A stretch of 36,662 bases of DNA from Paenibacillus brevis. Lineage in GTDB: Bacteria; Bacillota; Bacilli; Paenibacillales; Paenibacillaceae. Positions 9,108-15,378 of the stretch are shown in pieces. The stretch's first letter is position 1. Each line of letters starts with the position of its first letter. Both the position numbers and the translations under genes were made by a program. The DNA lies in assembly GCF_018919145.1 (NCBI RefSeq), contig NZ_JAHLQJ010000031.1, positions 1 through 36,662 of the forward strand, given 5' to 3'. The notes beneath the pieces are model-generated. The model was not told the origin of the DNA, searched no databases, and saw only the letters and a list, made by a program, of their open reading frames with translations.

Positions 9108-10223
9108 ATGGAGCGGTGGAATCTCGTCAATAAGCTGATTGTGCTTCTTCTTATCATCGCTGTCTCTTATTTTGGAGAGGTGCAGCCGTCACCCTGGATG
9201 GTGCTCTCTTTGCTGGCTTACATTGCAGTGATGCTACTGGCCCAATTAGTCCATCCGCCCCGTCTTAAACTAGTGCTGAACGCCTTTGCCGGCTATGTCC
9301 TGTTGCTATGTATGCATAGCGTGAATCCTGTGTTCATACTGCTGCTTCCGCTTACTTTGAGGGATCTCCTTAACGGTTATCTTCGCAGTCCTTATGTGCT
9401 GCTAAGCGTTATGGCACTTCCGTTGTTATTCCTGTCGGAATTGCAGTTGCAGTTAGGGTACGCTTTTATCACCGCGTTTTTTGCATTTAACGGAACCTAT
9501 GCGGATCTTCTGCAAGGCAAGATCAGGCGGCAGGAGGAACAGCTGGATAAGCTCAGGGGGACACAGGAAAGGCTGATGAACAGACTTCATGAGAATGAAG
9601 ATTTTATTCGTGCTGCTGAATATACCTATAAGCTGGAGGAACGAAACAGACTGTCCCAAGAGCTGCATGACGGGGTAGGACATGCCATGACGGGTGCACT
9701 GATTCAGATGGAGGCGGCCAAGGCCTTGCTATGGAAGGACGAACAGGCTGCAGAGAAGTTGCTCCAGAATGCCATCGGTATCTCTCAGGAGGCAATCGAG
9801 CAAATCCGGCTGACTCTAAAAAATACGAAGCCTCCAACCCAACAGCTGGGCATACATCGGTTGAAGGCCGTGGTCGAAGCATTCGGCAGCAGCTCGGGTC
9901 TGCTCACAACCGTTGTGCATGAAGGAGAAATTGAACGAATCAGTCCGCTGCATTGGAAGGTCATTCACGACAATGCAGCTGAGGCGCTCACGAATACGGC
10001 CAAATATGCCGGGGCGACAGCCGTTCATGTGGAGGTCAGAGTACTGGGCAAGCTGGTCAAGGCGGTAGTGTCTGATAACGGGCGCGGGCAGGCTAAGATT
10101 GTCAAGGGACTCGGACTGGTTGGCATGGAGGAGCGGGCAGCAGCCGTAAACGGAACGGTGATCGCTGATGGTGCAAGCGGATTTAGTGTAACTACCTTGA
10201 TTCCGCTAAGCGAGATGTCGTGA
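9108..10223 (+). CDS. membrane sensor histidine kinase, HisKA_3/DesK-LiaS type
   Basis: The 371-residue protein has about five hydrophobic segments in residues 8-130, with almost no extracellular sensor domain. A coiled-coil-like linker (residues 133-170) follows, then a HisKA_3 phospho-acceptor site with H187 in SQELHDGVGH. A HATPase_c domain has an N box (HDNAAEALTNTAKYA), a G1 box (SDNGRG) and a G2 box (GLGLVGMEER). Sensors with this compact topology usually detect membrane state or membrane-active compounds directly, and this fits the adjoining exporter. The start at 9108 follows the regulator gene closely, so the two are co-transcribed. An intrinsic terminator follows at 10279. Confidence 0.9.
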   Translation: MERWNLVNKLIVLLLIIAVSYFGEVQPSPWMVLSLLAYIAVMLLAQLVHPPRLKLVLNAFAGYVLLLCMHSVNPVFILLLPLTLRDLLNGYLRSPYVLLSVMALPLLFLSELQLQLGYAFITAFFAFNGTYADLLQGKIRRQEEQLDKLRGTQERLMNRLHENEDFIRAAEYTYKLEERNRLSQELHDGVGHAMTGALIQMEAAKALLWKDEQAAEKLLQNAIGISQEAIEQIRLTLKNTKPPTQQLGIHRLKAVVEAFGSSSGLLTTVVHEGEIERISPLHWKVIHDNAAEALTNTAKYAGATAVHVEVRVLGKLVKAVVSDNGRGQAKIVKGLGLVGMEERAAAVNGTVIADGASGFSVTTLIPLSEMS

Positions 10224-10278
10224 TGCTAACCTGAGGAAGGGTGAAATTTCTCTGCATATTCATGAAATTATTCATATC

Positions 10279-10319
10279 AAAAGGATGAACTTATGCACTA
10301 CATGAGGTCATCCTTTTTT
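10279..10319 (+). terminator. intrinsic terminator after the two-component genes
   Basis: The 10-bp arms AAAAGGATGA (10279-10288) and TCATCCTTTT (308-317 of this kilobase) enclose a 19-nt loop and run into six T residues. The hairpin separates the kinase gene from the ABC genes, so exporter expression must come from read-through or from a promoter between 10320 and 10350. Confidence 0.85.
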
Positions 10320-10364
10320 CTTACAATGAATACATAATCAAACGCTAGGGAGGGAGTTGAGCTT

Positions 10365-11300
10365 GTGAACGTACTGGATATCCGCGGGTTGACCAAAAAG
10401 TTCGGCGAGTTTATTGCTGTCGATAACATGTCTTTATCGGTAAGGGAAGGGGAAATCTTCGGATTCCTGGGTTCGAACGGTGCCGGGAAAAGCACGACGA
10501 TCAATCTGGTGGCTTCTTTATTAAGACCGACAAGCGGGGAGATCCGTATTTTGGAACGCAATATTGCGAAGCACCGGCGATTTGCCAAGACGAATCTGGG
10601 TATCGTGCCGCAGGAGCTGGCCATTTACCAGGATATGACCGCTCTGGAGAACGTAATTTTCTTCGCTGGATTGTATGGCCTTCGGGGCGAAGAATTGAAG
10701 GAACGGGCGCTGGAGGCGCTCCAATTCGTCGGATTGGAGGATAAAGAGAAGAGCTATCCTAAGAACTTCTCCGGCGGGATGAAACGGCGGCTCAATATCG
10801 CTTGCGCAATTGCTCACCGCCCCAAGCTGATCATTATGGATGAGCCTACGGTTGGAATTGATCCGCAATCCCGCAACTATATTTTGGGTTCGGTACGCAG
10901 ATTGAATGAAATGGGCTGTACGATCATATACACCAGCCATTATATGGAGGAGGTCGAGGAGATCTGTACCCGGATTGCAATCGTCGATCACGGCAAGATC
11001 ATTGCCGATGGAACCAAGGAACAGTTGATTGCAGCCATTACCGATATGAAGAACATTACCATTGAACTTAAAAAGGCAGATCCGGAGCTGGCTGTAACAT
11101 TGAAGCAAATCGCCGGGATCAGAGCGATTTCTGTCAGCGACAACCTGATTACGATTAGCAGCGATCTGGCTGTCGATAATCTGGGGACGATTCTGAAGCT
11201 GCTGATCGACAGCGGTTCTGAAATCAAGGCGTTGGAGGAGCAGGCCCCTAATCTGGAGACAGTGTTCCTGACGCTGACAGGAAGAAACCTGAGGGATTAG
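10365..11300 (+). CDS. ABC exporter ATP-binding protein (LnrL/YfiL-like)
   Basis: The 311-residue nucleotide-binding subunit has Walker A GSNGAGKST (36-44), a Q-loop in VPQELAIY, signature FSGGMKRR (135-142), Walker B LIIMDEP (155-161) and switch histidine in YTSHYMEE. The roughly 90-residue C-terminal extension is typical of drug or lipopeptide exporters of the ABC-2/DrrA class. It starts at GTG (10365) behind AGGGAGGG. The stop is followed after 11 nt by the first permease gene. By context it powers the two downstream ABC-2 permeases and probably confers resistance to a membrane-active antibiotic such as a linear polyene; that specificity is inference. Confidence 0.92.
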   Translation: MNVLDIRGLTKKFGEFIAVDNMSLSVREGEIFGFLGSNGAGKSTTINLVASLLRPTSGEIRILERNIAKHRRFAKTNLGIVPQELAIYQDMTALENVIFFAGLYGLRGEELKERALEALQFVGLEDKEKSYPKNFSGGMKRRLNIACAIAHRPKLIIMDEPTVGIDPQSRNYILGSVRRLNEMGCTIIYTSHYMEEVEEICTRIAIVDHGKIIADGTKEQLIAAITDMKNITIELKKADPELAVTLKQIAGIRAISVSDNLITISSDLAVDNLGTILKLLIDSGSEIKALEEQAPNLETVFLTLTGRNLRD

Positions 11301-11311
11301 GAGGGGACGAC

Positions 11312-12445
11312 TTGAATCTATTGCGTATAGCAGTTAAAGAGCTCAAGCATGATTTTCGCGATCGCTGGAACTTGATGTTCATGTTGGCTTTCCCCCTCAC
11401 TCTCATGCTGATCTTGGGATTTTCCCTAGGGAGTACATTCGGAGTGATCGCCCAGGTGGGTGAGATTCGCGTGCTTGTCCGGGATAGCGGTGACAATCCT
11501 GCCTTGTCGGATAGCTTCGCGGCATTTGCTGCCGGGGTGACGGAGTCGGGAGTTCAATTTGATGATTGGCAGGAAGGGACAGAGGGCCGAACGGAGGTCG
11601 AGCAGGACCTTTATGACAGCTATGTAGAGTTAAGCTCATCAGGCATCCATATTTATAGCAGCAGCCGTAACAGTCTCAAAAGCGATATTTTTCAAGGGAT
11701 GATGCTTACGTTTGGAGATCGGTATACAGCAGTCCAGACCATCTCCCAGACTAAAGACGCTGCCAGAGCACTCCAGATCCTGGACGATGCAAAGGGAAGC
11801 TCTGACTATGTCCGTGAAGTATCGGTGGTTGCAGAACGTCAGCCCGGTGCGCTGGATTATTATGCGCTAGCTATGAGCTGCATGGTGGCATTGTGGGGAG
11901 CATGGTCTGCAAGCAACTTGATAGGCGGTGAACGCAGATGGGGAACAGCCAGTAGGCTGACCGCTGCGCCAATCACAAAATTCGATATTTTCACTGGAAA
12001 AGTACTGGGAAGCTTGGTCACGAATATGCTTTGCGTCAGCATCGTGGTGTTCGTGAGCAAATATGTCTTTGGTGCCTACTGGGGTGATCACATGCCCGCT
12101 GTACTGACTGTGTTGTTCTCGGAAGTTGTATTGGCCGTAAGCTTGGGATTAACCGTCAGCTATCTCTTCAATCAGGCATCAAGCCGAAGTGTTCTTATGA
12201 TCATCACTCAACTGGCAGCCTTTTTCGGCGGTGCTTATGTGGCGATAGGCGTAGATGAGGATCTCGGCATTTTTCACTGGGTGACCAATCTGTCTCCGAT
12301 CCGCTGGGCCAATGTCGCATTAACCCGGATCGTATACGCCGGTCAGATAGCTTCGATGTGGCCGGTCGTATTTTTAAATCTAGGGCTGGCTGTTATCATG
12401 CTGGCAGCCGCTGCCGCAATGATGCGCCGCAAGGAGGGGCTATAG
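11312..12445 (+). CDS. ABC-2 type exporter permease (first of two)
   Basis: The 377-residue protein has one transmembrane helix near the N-terminus (about 22-45), then a large polar domain of roughly 130 residues outside the membrane, then five hydrophobic helices in the C-terminal half. This is the standard ABC-2 permease layout of YfiM/YhgE-type exporters. The start is TTG at 11312, supported by AGGAGGGG 6-12 nt upstream. It ends directly before the next permease (TAG then ATG at 12446), so the two probably assemble as a heterodimer with the ATPase. Confidence 0.88.
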   Translation: MNLLRIAVKELKHDFRDRWNLMFMLAFPLTLMLILGFSLGSTFGVIAQVGEIRVLVRDSGDNPALSDSFAAFAAGVTESGVQFDDWQEGTEGRTEVEQDLYDSYVELSSSGIHIYSSSRNSLKSDIFQGMMLTFGDRYTAVQTISQTKDAARALQILDDAKGSSDYVREVSVVAERQPGALDYYALAMSCMVALWGAWSASNLIGGERRWGTASRLTAAPITKFDIFTGKVLGSLVTNMLCVSIVVFVSKYVFGAYWGDHMPAVLTVLFSEVVLAVSLGLTVSYLFNQASSRSVLMIITQLAAFFGGAYVAIGVDEDLGIFHWVTNLSPIRWANVALTRIVYAGQIASMWPVVFLNLGLAVIMLAAAAAMMRRKEGL

Positions 12446-13597
12446 ATGAACAATAATTTGAGCTGGCTGATCCTGTTTACATTGAAAAGAGAGTTCCGCA
12501 AGGCTAGTAACCTGATCATCTATTTCGGCCTGCCGATTGCGGGGATACTGGTCTCCATGCTTCTATACGGAAACAGTGATCAGGGGGGCCTTCGCTTGGG
12601 GATTGTCAATGCTGAAGGAAGCGAGGTCGCAGCGGCAGATACGGTCCGGTTCATCAGCGGATTAGACCATGTGCGGCTTGAAACGATGGGGGAGAAGGAG
12701 CTTCATCAGCGACTATACTCCGGCAAGCTGGATGGAGGAGTCATTATTGAAGAAGGCTATTCCGCAAGCTTGCTTGATGGAGAGCCGGAGCATATTGTGA
12801 TCGAGTCCGTTAAGGGTGCCGAGGTAACGGCCTATCTTAAGGCCATGTTGAACGGACATATCGGTAATATGGTTCTGCTCGCCGAAGCTGCGGACGGTGA
12901 TCCCGAGACGTTCAAGCACTTGCTGGAGACCAACCTTCAAGGGAATTTCCAGGTGGAGACCGAGACGGTGAACGACCATTCTGACCAGAAGCAGATGACC
13001 TATCAGTCCATCGGATTCCTGATTCTGTTTATGATGACCTCGGCAGTCAACTTATCGGAGTTGATTTTGAACACCAAGGAGGATCGGACCTATTTCCGGA
13101 TTATTTCATCGCCTGTCAGCTCCAGGACATATGTTGCGGCTAATATTGCTGTGAATTTGTTCGTCATGCTGGCGCAGACCGTGTTCACGCTGATATGCTT
13201 ACAGTATGTATTCCGAATTGATTCCGGGATTCCAGTCCTCCAGCTGATGGGCTTGATGATGCTGTTTGCTCTAAATTCGGTTAGCATTTCGCTAGTTATT
13301 GTCGCAATCTCTAAAAACAGAGGTGTTTCCGGGTCTCTGCAAAATTTAATTATCATTCCAAGCTGTATGCTGGCGGGATGCTTCTTTCCTCCTGAGGTGA
13401 TGCCTTCCGCGATTCGCAAAGTATCGGATTTCATGCCCCAGAGCTGGGTGCTGAAAGCGATCCAAGCCCTGCAAAACGGTAGAGGTTTCGCTGAAATTGC
13501 GCTTTATTTGGGGATCCTGCTGGCTTTTGCGCTCGTCTTCTTTCTGATCGCAATCTATCAATTTGGAAGAAACAATGATATCCGAAGCTTTAGATGA
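12446..13597 (+). CDS. ABC-2 type exporter permease (second of two)
   Basis: The 383-residue protein has the same plan as its neighbour: an N-terminal helix (about 20-42), a polar external domain to about residue 190, then five hydrophobic segments ending near residue 375 and a short basic cytoplasmic tail. The start ATG lies immediately after the preceding stop, with AAGGAGGGG inside the end of the upstream gene as its ribosome binding site. It is the last gene of the exporter operon. No U-tract terminator lies directly behind it, and the next obvious intrinsic terminator is that of the candidate ncRNA at about 13794. Confidence 0.88.
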   Translation: MNNNLSWLILFTLKREFRKASNLIIYFGLPIAGILVSMLLYGNSDQGGLRLGIVNAEGSEVAAADTVRFISGLDHVRLETMGEKELHQRLYSGKLDGGVIIEEGYSASLLDGEPEHIVIESVKGAEVTAYLKAMLNGHIGNMVLLAEAADGDPETFKHLLETNLQGNFQVETETVNDHSDQKQMTYQSIGFLILFMMTSAVNLSELILNTKEDRTYFRIISSPVSSRTYVAANIAVNLFVMLAQTVFTLICLQYVFRIDSGIPVLQLMGLMMLFALNSVSISLVIVAISKNRGVSGSLQNLIIIPSCMLAGCFFPPEVMPSAIRKVSDFMPQSWVLKAIQALQNGRGFAEIALYLGILLAFALVFFLIAIYQFGRNNDIRSFR

Positions 13598-13637
13598 TAT
13601 TTTCTTCACAAAGCAAAAATAAGTGATGTTGATCACA

Positions 13638-13664
13638 GATACAGTATCAACCCGCTGTTATACT
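13638..13664 (+). promoter_or_regulatory. extended -10 promoter with overlapping palindrome, upstream of candidate ncRNA
   Basis: TATACT at 13659-13664 is preceded by TGT, an extended -10 element. A perfect 11-bp palindrome GATACAGTATC (13638-13648) occupies the -35 position, as an operator would. Initiation is predicted near 13671. Confidence 0.5.
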
Positions 13665-13670
13665 ACAGTT

Positions 13671-13794
13671 AGCCGACATCAATTTTGCAAGCACCCCGAC
13701 GGACGTATTGCTGACAGAGAATTTATTATTTTCGGTCCAATACGTCCGTGTGAGAAGCGAACTCGCTGAGTACGCTAGGGTGCTTCTTTTTTTT
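13671..13794 (+). ncRNA. candidate structured non-coding RNA or leader upstream of the HIT gene
   Basis: The fold reads directly from the sequence. An outer stem AAGCACCC (13689-13696) pairs with GGGTGCTT (13778-13785) just before eight T residues. Inside it is a long hairpin at 13699-13749: 12 perfect base pairs, a 2-nt bulge, then a further 10-pair arm with one mismatch and one G-U around the loop TTATT. A small hairpin AGCG-AACT-CGCT follows at 13756-13767. The 3' arm can alternatively pair locally (AGAAGC 13753-13758 with GCTTCT 13782-13787). I do not recognise a known RNA family. It could be an independent small RNA or a transcription attenuator for the HIT gene. It is not one of the standard riboswitches that I can identify by conserved core. 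Confidence 0.6.
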
Positions 13795-13844
13795 GCCATT
13801 TTTCTGTATGATAGAGGGAACTATATGATAATGGAGGCTTACCT

Positions 13845-14207
13845 ATGGAAAACTGTTTGTTTTGCAAAATTGCGGAAGGCTCGATTCCGTCCAATAAAGT
13901 CTATGAAGACGACCGCTTTCTTGTATTCCACGATATTGAGCCTGCGGCACCGACACATGTACTGATTATCCCCAAGAAGCATATTGCTACGATGAACGAT
14001 GTGGAGCAAGAGGATGCAGCGCTTCTTGGCGATCTGCATTTGGTTGCGAAGGAGGCGGCAAAGAAGCTTGGCGTAGCAGAGTCCGGTTATCGTCTGATTA
14101 ATAACTGCGGGCCTGACAGCGGACAAGCGGTCTACCATATCCATTACCATCTGCTTGGCGGGACGAAGTTAGGCGCTTTAGTCCAAAATTCCAGCTCGCA
14201 CGCTTGA
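13845..14207 (+). CDS. HIT-family (Hint-type) nucleotide hydrolase
   Basis: The 120-residue protein belongs to the histidine-triad hydrolases, which cleave purine nucleotide phosphoramidates and AMP-linked substrates. The catalytic triad H98-x-H100-x-H102 lies in YHIHYHLLGG. The N-terminal CLFCKI pair (C4, C7) is the zinc-binding Cys pair of many bacterial HIT proteins. Hydrophobic THVLIIPKKH is the conserved central strand. The ATG at 13845 follows ATGGAGG. It is a separate transcription unit: the candidate ncRNA terminator lies upstream and a strong terminator lies just downstream. The cellular substrate cannot be told from sequence. Confidence 0.93.
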   Translation: MENCLFCKIAEGSIPSNKVYEDDRFLVFHDIEPAAPTHVLIIPKKHIATMNDVEQEDAALLGDLHLVAKEAAKKLGVAESGYRLINNCGPDSGQAVYHIHYHLLGGTKLGALVQNSSSHA

Positions 14208-14237
14208 TAAAGAAAACATTCTTCTTCCATATATTAA

Positions 14238-14272
14238 AAATAGGGTGCTCAGGTTGACACCCTATTTATTTT
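14238..14272 (+). terminator. intrinsic terminator of the HIT gene
   Basis: AAATAGGGTG (14238-14247) pairs perfectly with CACCCTATTT (14258-14267), followed by ATTTTT. Its 3' arm overlaps the -35 region of the rpsU promoter. Confidence 0.85.
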
Positions 14273-14283
14273 TCCCCTATAAT
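14254..14283 (+). promoter_or_regulatory. consensus sigma-A promoter of rpsU-yqeY
   Basis: A perfect TTGACA (14254-14259) and a perfect TATAAT (14278-14283) are separated by 18 nt. Transcription should begin near 14290, giving a leader of about 50 nt. This is the best-matching promoter seen in the window, as expected for a ribosomal protein gene. Confidence 0.9.
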
Positions 14284-14341
14284 GAAGTTTGATGAACCGT
14301 GTTAGGCTCTTGGACGGTCTGGTCGGAGGGAGGGAAAACTG

Positions 14342-14515
14342 GTGTCTGAAACTAAAGTTCGCAAAAACGAGACAATTGATGCTGCACTTCGTCGCTTTAA
14401 GCGCTCAATCGCTAAAGATGGCGTATTGGCTGAGGTGAAGAAACGCAAGCATTATGAAAAGCCAAGCGTAAAGCGCAAGAAAAAGTCTGAGGCTGCTCGT
14501 AAAAGAAAGTTTTAG
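14342..14515 (+). CDS. rpsU: 30S ribosomal protein bS21
   Basis: This is a small 57-residue basic protein of the 30S subunit. The sequence matches bS21: SETKVRKNETIDAALRRFKR near the start, then KRKHYEKPSVKRKKKSEAARKRKF, with the typical basic C-terminal tail. bS21 assists mRNA base pairing with the 3' end of 16S rRNA. The start is GTG at 14342, behind GGAGGGAGG (14325-14333). Its stop codon TAG (14513-14515) is part of the AGGAGGA site that serves yqeY. In Firmicutes rpsU is regularly followed by yqeY, as here. Confidence 0.97.
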   Translation: MSETKVRKNETIDAALRRFKRSIAKDGVLAEVKKRKHYEKPSVKRKKKSEAARKRKF

Positions 14516-14530
14516 GAGGAAATTGCTACC

Positions 14531-14974
14531 ATGAGTCTTAGCGAGCGATTGAACGAAGATATGAAGCAAGCGATGAAGAGTCAAGACAAGTTCAAACTCT
14601 CCACCATTCGAATGGTTCGTGCTACGATTAAAAATCTTGAAATAGATTTGAAAAGAACTTTGGACGATAGTGAAGTGCTTGATATCCTAAGTCGTGAGAT
14701 CAAACAGCGCAAAGATGCCCTCCAAGAATTTGAAAAAGCAGGTCGTGACGATCTTGCCGCAAATGTTAAGGCGGAAGCCGAGATTATTGCCGAGTATCTT
14801 CCCGAACAGCTGAACGAAGATGAAATTAAAGTTATCGTACAGCAGACCATCCAGGAAACCGGTGCTACTTCGAAAGCCGATATCGGGAAGGTAATGAGCG
14901 CGCTAATGCCTAAGGTCAAAGGCCGGGCAGACGGCAAGCTGGTTAATCAGGCAGTTCAACAGTTTCTGCAATAG
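14531..14974 (+). CDS. yqeY: GatB/YqeY domain protein
   Basis: The 147-residue protein is related to the C-terminal tRNA-interacting domain of the amidotransferase subunit GatB and is the usual partner of rpsU. It begins MSLSERLNEDMKQAMKS and contains IRMVRATIKNLEID, FEKAGRDDL and AEYLPEQLNEDEI, all characteristic. The C-terminal half is the tail domain with KADIGKVMSALMPKVKGRADG. A role in tRNA-related quality control is presumed but not shown. It is co-transcribed with rpsU and closed by a strong terminator. Confidence 0.95.
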   Translation: MSLSERLNEDMKQAMKSQDKFKLSTIRMVRATIKNLEIDLKRTLDDSEVLDILSREIKQRKDALQEFEKAGRDDLAANVKAEAEIIAEYLPEQLNEDEIKVIVQQTIQETGATSKADIGKVMSALMPKVKGRADGKLVNQAVQQFLQ

Positions 14975-14986
14975 TTAGAACACAGC

Positions 14987-15018
14987 AACACCCTCTACTT
15001 TGGTAGAGGGTGTTTTTT
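14987..15018 (+). terminator. intrinsic terminator of rpsU-yqeY
   Basis: AACACCCTCTAC (14987-14998) pairs perfectly with GTAGAGGGTGTT (15003-15014), giving a 12-bp stem with a 4-nt loop and a six-T run. Confidence 0.93.
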
Positions 15019-15024
15019 CTGTCT

Positions 15025-15054
15025 TTCATAAATAAGCCGCTCCTAGCATACTGT
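15025..15054 (+). promoter_or_regulatory. putative sporulation sigma-E promoter of yqfCD
   Basis: TTCATAAA (15025-15032) and CATACTGT (15047-15054) are spaced 14 nt apart and resemble the sigma-E -35 and -10 boxes. The B. subtilis yqfC-yqfD operon belongs to the sigma-E regulon, which supports this. No sigma-A-like promoter was seen in the same gap. Confidence 0.5.
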
Positions 15055-15084
15055 GTAAAGTAAAAGAAGGAGGTTTGCCTCAGT

Positions 15085-15378
15085 ATGAGCCGGATGATTC
15101 GAAAAATACGGAAATGGACGGTCGAAGCTCTGGATCTTCCGAATGATCTTGTGTTTGATTTGCCAAGGCTCACCTGGGTTGGCGGCAAGCAGTTATACAT
15201 AGAAAACCACCGCGGCATTGTGCACTTTTCCCCCGAGGCCCTTCATTTGCGCACAAAGGAAGGAACCTTGGAGGTATATGGGAGCGGATTGCTGATTAAG
15301 GAAATCATGCCTGAAGAAATTGTGGTCGAAGGAAAAATCAACGGTATTAACTATCGTGAAGCGGAGGGATCTTCATGA
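15085..15378 (+). CDS. yqfC: sporulation protein YqfC
   Basis: The 97-residue protein has the YqfC plan. It begins with a basic stretch (RMIRKIRKWTVEALDLP), continues with PRLTWVGGKQLYIENHRGI, and ends in a region predicted as beta strands (LRTKEGTLEVYGSGLLIKEI). The family is expressed in the mother cell during sporulation and its exact function is unknown. It overlaps yqfD by ATGA, as in Bacillus. The start follows AAGGAGGT. Confidence 0.92.
   Translation: MSRMIRKIRKWTVEALDLPNDLVFDLPRLTWVGGKQLYIENHRGIVHFSPEALHLRTKEGTLEVYGSGLLIKEIMPEEIVVEGKINGINYREAEGSS

Noticed and set aside
10521..11108. 195-codon minus-strand frame inside the ATPase gene
   Set aside because: Antisense shadow of a complete ABC ATPase with all motifs.
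13671..13794. SRP RNA, 6S RNA or T-box as identity of the structured RNA
   Set aside because: It lacks the SRP GGAAGCAG apical motif, the 6S long rod with central bubble, and the T-box AGGGTGGAACCGCGG sequence.
13708..13965. 85-codon frame running through the ncRNA hairpin into the HIT gene
   Set aside because: It overlaps the true HIT start in another frame, crosses a terminator and has no ribosome binding site.
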